A stretch of DNA of 10,869 nucleotides from Myxococcota bacterium (GCA_022710245.1 JAKLHH010000145.1:1-10869), one strand, 5' to 3'. Positions 1-6,403 are shown, counted from the first letter of the stretch. The notes: generated by a model from the sequence alone, not told the origin. Numbers and translations are program-made.

Positions 1-286
1 TGATGGGTTTTAGTATGAGGAAGACGCGCTCGCCGGCGGCGACCCCGAGGCGGTCGAGCGCGGAGGCGAAGCGCGCCGCGCCCCGGCGCAGCTCGCGGTA
101 GCTGAGCTCGCGGCGGCTGCCGCGGAAGTCGCGGAGGATCAGCGCCGGCCGCTCGCCCTGCGTTGCCTCGCGGCGATCGAGGAGGAGCTCGCAGGCGTTC
201 CAGCTCGCCCCGCCGTCCAGCGGGAGGAGCGCCCTGCCCTGCTCCCAGCCCCCGCTGGCGAGGAGCTCGTCGTAGGAGGTCACCAT
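1..286 (-). CDS. Acyl-CoA synthetase-like AMP-binding enzyme, N-terminal part (cut by window edge)
   Basis: The reverse strand is open from an ATG at 286 to the window edge, giving 95 codons. The N-terminus reads MVTSYDELLASGGWEQ and is followed by SWNACELLLDRR, GERPALILRDF, ELSYRELRRGAARFASAL and LGVAAGERVFLIL. This order (N-A-x-x-L-LDR, then 'ERPALI', then 'SYREL', then 'ALxxLGVxxGERV') is the usual start of the ANL superfamily, especially acetyl-, benzoate- and medium-chain acyl-CoA ligases. These activate a carboxylic acid with ATP to an acyl-AMP and then transfer it to CoA. The catalytic P-loop and the C-terminal lid lie outside the window, so the substrate cannot be assigned. No good ribosome binding site is visible before 286; GTG at 283 is an alternative start. 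The last few codons (ATA CTA AAA) are AT-rich compared with the rest. The gene follows the beta-helix gene on the same strand after a 97-base gap. Confidence 0.72.
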   Translation of the reverse strand, partial: MVTSYDELLASGGWEQGRALLPLDGGASWNACELLLDRREATQGERPALILRDFRGSRRELSYRELRRGAARFASALDRLGVAAGERVFLILKPI

Positions 287-383
287 CGGCCGGCATACTA
301 GATCAGAGGTCAGCCGCCCGCTACCCGGCCTGAGGAGATGAAGGAGCTGAGAGCGACGGGCGTCGGACTCCTGGCAGCGGACG

Positions 384-1715
384 CTAGCGGATGCCGACGT
401 CGAGGCCGTCCGAGGCCCCGCCCTTGCCCACCGAGCCGCCCGCCAGCTTGTACCCGGACCAGCTCTTCGGCGCCGCGCCGCCCACGTAGGTCGGGGCGCC
501 GGTCAGGTCGCCGCTCGCCGCGCCCGAGGGCAGGAGGTTGTGATGGCGCTGGGCCCAGGTCGAGCCGTTGCTCGCCATGATGATGGTGGCGATGTTGTCG
601 ACGATGACGGTGCCCTTTCCCGGCGGGTCGCTGCTCTTGTGGTCGAGCAGGATCTGTCCGCAGGGCCCGTACCCGCAGCCGGTGCCGTTCTTCAGCGTGT
701 TGTGGCGGACCAGCGAGCTGTCGTCGGAGTAGAGCTCGATGCCGAAGCGCCCGTCCACCAGGTCGATCACGTTGTCCTCGATGATGGCGTGGTCGATCCC
801 GTCATAGGCCACGATCCCGTCGGCGCAGTCGTGGATGTAGTTGCCCTGCACCAGCGTCCCCGTGCCGAACAGCTGGATGGCGTCGGTGTGCGCGGGGTCG
901 CTGGGGCCGGTCTCGCGGATGTCGGCGAGCTCGTTGTTGATGATCTTCAGGGGTGCGCCGGCCTGGATGCCGTCGGCGTTGCCGCCCTTCAGCAGCGAGT
1001 TCTGGATGGTCACCCCCGAGGGCGTGGTGCTGCTGTAGGGGAGCTGCACGCGCCCGCCGAAGCAGCTCGCGCAGGTCATGATGTTGAGGTGGGTGTTGCC
1101 GTCGAGGAGGATGTTCGCGTTGGCGACCCCGTCGATGATCGCGAACCCGGTGAAGGTGCAACCGGTGATCGTGATGTTCTTGGTGCTGTTGCGCAGCGAC
1201 GCGCCGGTGATGGTCATCCCTTCGACGCGGATGTTCTTCGAGCTGACGAAGTCCAGCTCGATGCTGACCGAGGCGCCGGTCTGCGGCCTCAGGGTCACCT
1301 CGCTCGACTTGCTCCCGCCGGTGAAGGTCCCGTAGCTCCCCGCGGCCAGGCAGATGGTCTTGCCCCCCGCCGCGCTCGAGAACACCGAGGCCAGGTTCGA
1401 GGGCGTGGCGGTATAGGCGCAGGCCGCGGCCGCTCCCGTGTCCGCCTTCGGCGAGCTGGCCTCCGGCTTCTTGTGCAGATCCGCAGGGTGGAGATCCGCC
1501 CTCACCGCATCGCTCCGGAGGGTGTCGCGGCTCATCAGGCCGTCGACCCGAGCGGCGTCGAGCCCGGCCGCGTCCCCCGGACCGGACGAGTCTCCAGCCG
1601 GCGGACGCGCGTCCACCGTCGTGCCGCGCTCGGGGCGCGACGCGGCGCTGTCACAGCCCGCGGCCAGGGCTGCCAGCGCCAGTACGCAGAGAGAGCCTTC
1701 CAGGTGCCCTCGCAT
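384..1715 (-). CDS. Right-handed parallel beta-helix lipoprotein
   Basis: This encodes 443 residues. The open frame extends upstream to 1886, but I choose ATG 1715 because a GGAGGA ribosome binding site sits five bases before it and a lipoprotein signal begins there: MRGHLEG, a hydrophobic stretch, then AAGC with the lipidated Cys at residue 21. Residues 22-95 form an Asp/Ala/Ser-rich disordered linker. From about residue 100 (KTICLAAGSYG) to the end there are repeated short strands ending in N or D, such as NIRVEGMTITGA, NITITGCTFTG, LKIINNELADI, LVQGNYIHDC, AIIEDNVIDLVDG and SLVRHNTLKNG. This is the ladder expected of a right-handed beta-helix, as in pectate lyase, PL6 and Beta_helix families. 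The protein ends with DGLDVGIR, a frequent terminus in such proteins. Families of this fold bind or cleave acidic polysaccharides, but I cannot identify catalytic residues, so the enzymatic role is open. The likely location is the outer membrane or cell surface. Confidence 0.85.
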   Translation of the reverse strand: MRGHLEGSLCVLALAALAAGCDSAASRPERGTTVDARPPAGDSSGPGDAAGLDAARVDGLMSRDTLRSDAVRADLHPADLHKKPEASSPKADTGAAAACAYTATPSNLASVFSSAAGGKTICLAAGSYGTFTGGSKSSEVTLRPQTGASVSIELDFVSSKNIRVEGMTITGASLRNSTKNITITGCTFTGFAIIDGVANANILLDGNTHLNIMTCASCFGGRVQLPYSSTTPSGVTIQNSLLKGGNADGIQAGAPLKIINNELADIRETGPSDPAHTDAIQLFGTGTLVQGNYIHDCADGIVAYDGIDHAIIEDNVIDLVDGRFGIELYSDDSSLVRHNTLKNGTGCGYGPCGQILLDHKSSDPPGKGTVIVDNIATIIMASNGSTWAQRHHNLLPSGAASGDLTGAPTYVGGAAPKSWSGYKLAGGSVGKGGASDGLDVGIR

Positions 1716-1917
1716 ATGGTCCTCCGCTCGAGACAACAGCAAATCACCGGTCGTGGACGACGCTGTTCTCTCCCGTGACACCACAAACTCCCCAGCTGCA
1801 AGCGGAACATCCACGGTAACGTCTCCTATCACACCGGCAAGTACCTTGACGCCAGGCGTTGCCCGGGCGTGCCCCCCTCGCGTCATGGCCCCGCCCGCCC
1901 CCGCCCGCCAGGGCGGA

Positions 1918-1947
1918 TTGCCGAGCCGCGGCCCCCCACGTTACAGT
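1918..1947 (+). promoter_or_regulatory. Candidate sigma70-type promoter for the tandem lipoprotein genes
   Basis: TTGCCG at 1918-1923 (four of six matches to the -35 consensus) is followed after 18 bases by TACAGT at 1942-1947 (four of six to the -10 consensus). Transcription would begin near 1954, about 26 bases before the ATG at 1980, and a GAGGAGG ribosome binding site lies between. Most of the surrounding 264-base intergenic region is GC-rich. For the divergent beta-helix gene I found no convincing promoter pair in the same region. The call rests on motif reading only. Confidence 0.4.
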
Positions 1948-1979
1948 GGTGAGACGAAACCCTCGAGGAGGCACGTGGC

Positions 1980-2564
1980 ATGAGGCTAGTAACCCTCGCC
2001 TGGCTCGTTCTCGCCCTGGCCGGCTGCAGCTCGGACTCGTCCAAGGTCGACGCCGCCCTCGCCGACCACGCCCAGGTCAGCGAGCTCTCGCCCGGCAGCG
2101 AGCGCGGCGCGGACCAGCCCAGCGGCATCGACCAGGCGACGGTCGGTCCCGAGGGAGGCGTCCCCCCCGATCTCGCGCTGCCCGACAAGGGCCCCCTCAA
2201 GGACAAGGGCACGAACAAGGACAAGACCGCCGTGCCCGACGGACCCACGTCGTGTTCGGCCACCAGCAAGCTCCGCTGCGACTGCACCGCCTACTCGACC
2301 AAGGCGGGCAAGTACCTCCCGCTCAAGGGCAAGGTGAACGAGGTCAGCTTCAACGCGGACTTCAAGGTGAAGGTCGTCAACTCCCTCGGCCAGCTCAAGG
2401 TCAAGCAGGTGACCGTGCTGCCCAACAACTGCGGCGAGTGGCAGGGGGTGACGGCGCTGCCCGCCTTCACCTATCAGATCGTGACCGTCGGCGAGGACTT
2501 CACCATCCAGTACGACCAGATCTTTCCGGGCGTGAACAAGGCAGTGTGCGCGGGCTGCAACTGA
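1980..2564 (+). CDS. Small lipoprotein with a five-Cys C-terminal domain (copy 1 of a tandem pair)
   Basis: This encodes 194 residues. ATG 1980 follows a GAGGAGG ribosome binding site by eight bases. The signal peptide MRLVTLAWLVLALAGC has a canonical lipobox (LAGC) with Cys16 as the lipidation site, followed by SSDSS. Residues 20-92 form a charged, low-complexity linker rich in Asp, Lys, Pro and Gly (for example LPDKGPLKDKG). Residues 97-194 form a compact domain beginning KLRCDCTAYSTK, containing DFKVKVV, CGEW and GEDFTIQYDQIFPG, and ending VCAGCN. Its five cysteines are all conserved in the next gene. I do not recognise the domain family; the alternating hydrophobic/polar segments suggest a small beta-rich, disulfide-stabilised exported domain. 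The next gene starts 23 bases downstream, so co-transcription is likely. I cannot support a function beyond an envelope lipoprotein. Confidence 0.85.
   Translation: MRLVTLAWLVLALAGCSSDSSKVDAALADHAQVSELSPGSERGADQPSGIDQATVGPEGGVPPDLALPDKGPLKDKGTNKDKTAVPDGPTSCSATSKLRCDCTAYSTKAGKYLPLKGKVNEVSFNADFKVKVVNSLGQLKVKQVTVLPNNCGEWQGVTALPAFTYQIVTVGEDFTIQYDQIFPGVNKAVCAGCN
2268..2561 (+). repeat. Direct duplication, copy 1 (five-Cys domain coding segment)
   Basis: This segment encodes residues 97-194 of the first lipoprotein. It pairs with 2978-3271, offset by 710 bases with no gaps. By hand count the proteins are identical at 61 of 98 positions. DNA similarity is clearest at the two ends, around the RCDCTA and GEDFTI...DQIFPG motifs. 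The linkers upstream of the two copies are not alignable, so only the lipobox start and this domain are shared. Confidence 0.8.
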
Positions 2565-2587
2565 CGCCGACCCGACCAGGAGGCCCG

Positions 2588-3274
2588 ATGAGGACGCGCA
2601 CGCTCTGCTGGATCGTCGCAGCGCTGGCCGGGTGCAGCTCCGAGCGCGCCACCGTGCCGGCGGACGCTGCCGCCGTGGACCGACAGCTCGCCGAGCTCTC
2701 CCCCGACCGCAGCCTGGACCAGCTCCAGGCGCTCGATCGGGCCGTTGTCGATCTGCTCTCCCCCGACCGGGCTCGCGACCAGGCCGCTCACCCGAAGGAG
2801 GCGGGCAGCAAGGACAAGAGCGCGACGGCTGACAAGGCGCTGGACAAGACCGTCGCCAAGGACAAGGGCACGCTCCCCGACAAGGGGGGCACGCTCCCCG
2901 ATAAGGGGGGCACGCTCCCCGACAAGGGCACGACGCTCGACCAGGGCCCCACCGCCGATGCGCCCAAGACGTGCGGCAAGCTCCGCTGTGACTGCACCGC
3001 CTTCTCGACCAAGCAGAACAAGTGGCTCCCGCTCTGGGGCAAGGTGAGCCAGGTCTCGTTCAACCCCGACTTCAAGGTGAAGATCGACACCACCTTCGGC
3101 GCGCTCAAGGTCCAGCAGGCCACCAGCTTCGCGACCAAGTGTGGCCAGTGGCTGAACGCGTCGAGCGGCCAGGCGTTCACCTACCAGCTGGTGACCTTCG
3201 GCGAGGACTTCACCATCGGCTACGACCAGATCTTCCCGGGCATCAACAAGACCTGGTGCCCGAGCTGCAACTGA
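2588..3274 (+). CDS. Small lipoprotein with a five-Cys C-terminal domain (copy 2, with a longer DKG-repeat linker)
   Basis: This encodes 228 residues. ATG 2588 has an AGGAGG ribosome binding site four bases upstream. The frame is open back to 1859, but that part only shadows the previous gene. The signal MRTRTLCWIVAALAGC has lipobox LAGC with Cys16. Residues 17-127 are a disordered linker rich in Asp, Lys, Arg and Gln, with periodic LSPDR/LDQ motifs and then tandem LPDKGGT repeats near residues 92-115. Residues 131-228 are the paralogue of the first gene's C-terminal domain: KLRCDCTAFSTK, DFKVKI, CGQW, GEDFTIGYDQIFPG and final WCPSCN, with the same five cysteines. The fold and partner are unknown to me. 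Tandem duplication, preserved cysteines and divergent linkers suggest two exported versions of one structural or binding module. The next gene, the WGR-ligase, begins 72 bases downstream and need not be related. Confidence 0.85.
   Translation: MRTRTLCWIVAALAGCSSERATVPADAAAVDRQLAELSPDRSLDQLQALDRAVVDLLSPDRARDQAAHPKEAGSKDKSATADKALDKTVAKDKGTLPDKGGTLPDKGGTLPDKGTTLDQGPTADAPKTCGKLRCDCTAFSTKQNKWLPLWGKVSQVSFNPDFKVKIDTTFGALKVQQATSFATKCGQWLNASSGQAFTYQLVTFGEDFTIGYDQIFPGINKTWCPSCN
2861..2941 (+). repeat. In-frame tandem repeat of about 21 bases encoding LPDKGGT units
   Basis: Four units begin GA(C/T)AAGGG: 2861-2878 (18 bases), 2879-2899 and 2900-2920 (both 21 bases, differing at one base), and 2921-2941 (degenerate). 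All unit lengths are multiples of three, so changes in copy number keep the reading frame. The region lies in the disordered linker between lipid anchor and folded domain and probably acts as a variable-length spacer. The near identity of the two central units suggests recent slippage. Confidence 0.85.
2978..3271 (+). repeat. Direct duplication, copy 2 (five-Cys domain coding segment)
   Basis: This is the second copy of the segment at 2268-2561 and encodes residues 131-228 of the second lipoprotein. Synonymous and conservative changes dominate at the conserved ends. The middle of the domain, between DFKVK and the AFTYQ motif, is the most diverged part. Confidence 0.8.
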
Positions 3275-3346
3275 GCGGCGCCGCCCAGGTCGGGCAGTCG
3301 GGCGTAGCTGCCGCGACCAACCACTGACGCTTCCTCGGAGCACGCG

Positions 3347-4657
3347 ATGAACGAGATCAAGGCCGTGAAGCTCTTCTTCCAGGAGGGGACCTCGGACAAG
3401 GTCTACCACGCGACCATCGTCGAGGAGGACGGCCTCTACACGGTGAAGGTGGAGTGGGGGCGGCGCGGCGCCGCGCTCGCCACCGGCGCCAAGGCGGTGA
3501 GGGTCTCGCTGGCGCAGGCCGAGAAGGCCTTCGACAAGGTGGTGCGCGAGAAGACCGGCAAGGGCTACGAGGCGATCACCGACACGGTGGCCCCGGCCGC
3601 GGTCGCCCCGCCCGTCGGCCAGGGCTCGGGGAGCAAGGTCGCGGGGAGCGGGCGTGCGCGCCTCCCACAGGCCGCGCAGCTCCTCAACGCCGTCGAGGAG
3701 GACGCGGTGGAGCGGCTCCTCGCCGACCCGAAGCTGATCGCGCAGCAGAAGCTCGACGGCATGCGGGTCCTCACGCACGTGAACGAGGAGTCGTCTGACG
3801 CTCTGCCGCCTCCAGGGCGGCAACCGCTGGTCGTCGCCACCAACCGGCAGGGGCAGGTGCTCGCCCTCGACCGCCGGCTGAGGGACGCGGTCGCCCAGGC
3901 GGTGCCGGCGGCCAGCATCGTCGACGGCGAGGTGGTCGCCGGCGCGGACGGCCCGGTCTACTGGCTCTTCGACCTGCTGCAGGAGTCGGGGGAGGACCTG
4001 CGGCCGCTCGGCTACCGCCGCCGCTACGATCGGCTGGCGGAGCTCGAGCTGGCCCCGCCGCTGCGGCTGGTGCCGAGCGCCGTCGGCGAGCCGCAGAAGC
4101 GCGCGCTCTTCGCCGAGCTCGAGGCGCAGCACGCCGAGGGGATCGTCTTCAAGCGCGACGACGCGCCCTACAAGCCCGGCCGGCCCGCCTCGGGCGGCGC
4201 CCAGCTGAAGTACAAGTTCATCAAGAGCGCGGACGTCTTCCTCACGGAGAACGCGGGCAACGCCTATCAGATGGCGGTCCACGACGGCGAGCGCGTGCAC
4301 CTCGCGGGCAAGGTCTTCGCGGGCACGACCAGCGAGAGCCGCCGGCAGATCGACGAGCTCCTCGCGGCGGGCGAGACGCCGGTCGCCGAGGTCCGCTACC
4401 TCTACGCGACCGACGACGACATCCTCTACCAGCCGGTCTTCGCGGGCCTGCGCGACGACAAGGAGCCCGCCGACTGCACCCTCGCGCAGCTCGTCCGCAC
4501 GAACCGCGCCGTGGCCGCCGAGGCGCCCGCGAAGAAGGCGGCCGCCGCGAAGGCCACGCCGCCAGCCGCAAAGCCCCCTGCCGCGAAGAAGGCGCCCGCC
4601 GGGACGAAGGCGCCCGCCGCCGCGAGCAAGCCGAAGCGCCCGGCCCGCACCCGCTGA
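3347..4657 (+). CDS. WGR domain-ATP-dependent DNA ligase fusion with Ala/Lys/Pro-rich tail
   Basis: This encodes 436 residues from ATG 3347, with a GGAG element seven bases upstream. Residues 5-75 form a WGR domain (VKLFFQEGTSDKVYH, then VEWGRRG at 35-41), a nucleic-acid-binding module known from PARPs, where it senses DNA breaks. Residues about 105-295 match the nucleotidyltransferase core of ATP-dependent ligases: KLDGMR with the predicted AMP-accepting Lys135, DGEVV at 193-197, WLFDLL at 206-211, EGIVFKR at 264-270 and LKYKFIKS at 287-294. Residues about 296-382 look like the OB-fold, including AGKVFAG, VAEVRYLY and the typical GLRDDK end. Residues 389-436 are an Ala/Lys/Pro tail like histone H1, probably binding DNA non-specifically. 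All core motifs look intact, so nick sealing through ligase-AMP is predicted. No Ku or polymerase gene is adjacent. An RNA-sealing role cannot be excluded. The protein is cytoplasmic, with no signal peptide. Confidence 0.88.
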   Translation: MNEIKAVKLFFQEGTSDKVYHATIVEEDGLYTVKVEWGRRGAALATGAKAVRVSLAQAEKAFDKVVREKTGKGYEAITDTVAPAAVAPPVGQGSGSKVAGSGRARLPQAAQLLNAVEEDAVERLLADPKLIAQQKLDGMRVLTHVNEESSDALPPPGRQPLVVATNRQGQVLALDRRLRDAVAQAVPAASIVDGEVVAGADGPVYWLFDLLQESGEDLRPLGYRRRYDRLAELELAPPLRLVPSAVGEPQKRALFAELEAQHAEGIVFKRDDAPYKPGRPASGGAQLKYKFIKSADVFLTENAGNAYQMAVHDGERVHLAGKVFAGTTSESRRQIDELLAAGETPVAEVRYLYATDDDILYQPVFAGLRDDKEPADCTLAQLVRTNRAVAAEAPAKKAAAAKATPPAAKPPAAKKAPAGTKAPAAASKPKRPARTR

Positions 4658-4677
4658 CCCACCCGCCCTGCTGCCGT

Positions 4678-4694
4678 GCCACCGTACCGGTGGC
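4678..4694 (+). terminator. Short GC-rich hairpin after the ligase gene, possible terminator
   Basis: GCCACCG at 4678-4684 and CGGTGGC at 4688-4694 are perfect inverted repeats with a three-base loop, beginning 21 bases after the ligase stop codon. No T-run follows, so it is not a classical intrinsic terminator. It may slow polymerase or protect the 3' end, or it may be chance in GC-rich DNA. Confidence 0.25.
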
Positions 4695-4807
4695 TGGTGC
4701 TGCCGCCACTGGGGCCCGCCGACCTGGCCAGAGGGATGGTCTCTGACAGCCAACTACCGGAAACTCCAGGGCCCAGATCGGGCCCGCCTCTTGCGATCAC
4801 TCCCCGC

Positions 4808-6403
4808 ATGCGAAAACTCGACGCCCTCTGCGTGGTGCTCCTGGTGGTCTCTGGCTGTGGACCGGTCGGCGGCAGCGACGACCTCGATGACTTCGAGGCG
4901 GTGCCCGATGGCAAGGAAGACAACTACCGCGGGTCGAACACGCGCGAGTACCTGGCCGTCGCCGATGCGCAGGTGGTGCTCGAGGACGCGCTGAAGACCG
5001 CCTCCGCGGACGAGCGCCTGGCCAGGGCCAAGGAGCTGGTCAGCGCGAAGCTCCTCCAGATCGGCTGGTTCCTCAACCTCTGGGTCTCCGACAAGGAGGA
5101 CGAGGACTCGAACAAGGCCTACGGCGGCTTCAACGCCATGGCGCGAAACTCCTCGGTGAAGGCGCTCGAGGTGAAGGCCGTTGACGATCTCACCTACTCC
5201 TTCAACTTCGAGGCGACCATCGCCGGCCCGAACGAGCTCCTGAAGCAGATGAAGGGCGCCGCGCAGCCGGACGGCGGCATCCGCGTCGAGCTGAAGATGG
5301 GCAAGATCACGAACGACCGCCTCCTCGCGGGCACCTGGCAGGGCGCCTACGGCGTGCATAGCTGGGATCCGGGCAAGGTCGCGGCGGAGGAGCTGGAGAC
5401 GCTGCCGCTCATCGTCAAGGTGGCGCCGCGCTCGAGCAACGCCTACCTCAACTACAAGGCGCTCTACGAGGACGGCAAGCTCTCCGTCGGCGCCCAGTTC
5501 GGCTGGGACTACAACGCCGGCCGCCAGGACCTCGCCAACGCGGAGCAGCTCTACGGCGACCTGGTCGCCGCCGGCTTCAAGTCGCCCGTCGAGAAGTACG
5601 CGGACCTGAAGCTCGACAGCGCGCCCCTCACCCGCACCTCGCTCGTCGGCGGCAAGACCGTCGAGGTCGAGGTGAAGCTCGTGCACCCGGGGATGGTCGC
5701 GAGCCCCTCGGCGGACGCCAAGCAGCTCCGCGACGCGCTCCTCGACATGCTCGCCACCCGCGAGGTGATCCTCTTCAACGGCCACGCGGGCGTCTCGGGG
5801 CGGCTGCTCCCGGCGGACTTCCAGTCCGCCAGCGCCGGCAACATCATGCCCGACGAGTACCCCAAGCTGAAGCTGCTCCCGGGCTTCCAGCTCCTGCTCA
5901 TCGACGGCTGCCAGACCTACGCGCGCTTCACCGACGGGTTCCGCCAGAACCCGGCCAAGCGCGGCCCGAACGGCGAGCTGATCAACATGGACATCGTCAC
6001 CTCCGCCTCCTACACCTGGACCAGCCAGGGCGCCGAGGTGATGGAGGCGATCCTCTTCCCGCTGATCGGCAAGAAGGCGACCACCCCGGTCAAGGCGGTG
6101 ACCTGGGACGACGTGCTGAAGAGCCTCAACGCCTACCCGAACAACACCTCGTTCTTCGGCATCAACGGCATCGACAACGACCCGCACGGCCACCCGTTCG
6201 CGCGCCTCGACCTCCTCGGCAAGAGCTGCACCGCGAGCGCCGCCTGCGGCGGCGACGGCAACGTCTGCGCGCGCCCGACCTCGAGCGCGAAGAAGGTCTG
6301 CGCCTCGAGCTGCCTCGACGACGCGGGCTGCCCGGCGACGCACCGCTGCGTCACCGTCGCCAACGGCTCCAGCCTCTCCGGCAAGGCCTGCTTCGCCCGC
6401 TGA
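4808..6403 (+). CDS. Lipoprotein with C25/caspase-like His-Cys peptidase motifs and Cys-rich C-terminus
   Basis: This encodes 531 residues. The frame is open from 4676, but ATG 4808 begins a lipoprotein signal (MRKLDALCVVLLVVSGC, lipobox VSGC, Cys17), followed by an acidic stretch with the motif DGKEDNY at 34-40 that I associate with myxobacterial lipoproteins. Residues 45-310 are a folded region I do not recognise. Residues 318-328 (REVILFNGHAG) and 359-370 (GFQLLLIDGCQT) match the paired beta-strand/His-Gly and beta-strand/Cys pattern of clan CD peptidases such as gingipains (C25), CHAT proteases and caspases, giving a candidate dyad of His326 and Cys368. Residues 474-528 hold eight cysteines in a spacing (SCTASAACGG, SSCLDDAGCP) common in secreted myxobacterial proteins. 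The predicted role is a surface or periplasmic cysteine peptidase or an inactive relative; the substrate is unknown. No strong ribosome binding site is visible. It stands alone between gaps of 150 and 97 bases. Confidence 0.8.
   Translation: MRKLDALCVVLLVVSGCGPVGGSDDLDDFEAVPDGKEDNYRGSNTREYLAVADAQVVLEDALKTASADERLARAKELVSAKLLQIGWFLNLWVSDKEDEDSNKAYGGFNAMARNSSVKALEVKAVDDLTYSFNFEATIAGPNELLKQMKGAAQPDGGIRVELKMGKITNDRLLAGTWQGAYGVHSWDPGKVAAEELETLPLIVKVAPRSSNAYLNYKALYEDGKLSVGAQFGWDYNAGRQDLANAEQLYGDLVAAGFKSPVEKYADLKLDSAPLTRTSLVGGKTVEVEVKLVHPGMVASPSADAKQLRDALLDMLATREVILFNGHAGVSGRLLPADFQSASAGNIMPDEYPKLKLLPGFQLLLIDGCQTYARFTDGFRQNPAKRGPNGELINMDIVTSASYTWTSQGAEVMEAILFPLIGKKATTPVKAVTWDDVLKSLNAYPNNTSFFGINGIDNDPHGHPFARLDLLGKSCTASAACGGDGNVCARPTSSAKKVCASSCLDDAGCPATHRCVTVANGSSLSGKACFAR

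Noticed and set aside
540..1778. Plus-strand open frame (412 codons) opposite the beta-helix gene
   Set aside because: Val/Asp/Gly/Arg-rich antisense shadow; the minus strand has a ribosome binding site, a lipobox and beta-helix repeats.
1716..1886. N-terminal extension of the beta-helix gene to ATG 1886
   Set aside because: It would bury the lipoprotein signal at residue 58 and ignore the good ribosome binding site before 1715.
3276..3290. GC palindrome after the second five-Cys lipoprotein as a terminator
   Set aside because: The GCGGCGCCGC core has no loop and no T-tract, so it is not a usable hairpin signal.
3347..4657. Ligase gene as part of a Ku/LigD non-homologous end-joining operon or a defence island
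   Set aside because: No Ku, polymerase, phosphoesterase, nuclease or toxin gene is found beside it; neighbours are lipoproteins.
2474..4753. Long open frame on the minus strand (759 codons) opposite the lipoprotein pair and ligase
   Set aside because: It is antisense to three well-supported genes, is rich in Arg/Gly/Leu/Val with no domain pattern, and is explained by high GC codon bias.
4769..4785. GGGCCC-AGATC-GGGCCC inverted repeat upstream of the peptidase-like lipoprotein
   Set aside because: Each half is itself a palindrome in GC-rich DNA, there is no T-run and no operator context, so it is likely chance.
4754..6343. Minus-strand open frame (529 codons) opposite the peptidase-like lipoprotein
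   Set aside because: The composition is Ala/Val/Arg/Glu-rich noise, and the opposite strand has a lipobox, conserved motifs and sensible codon use.
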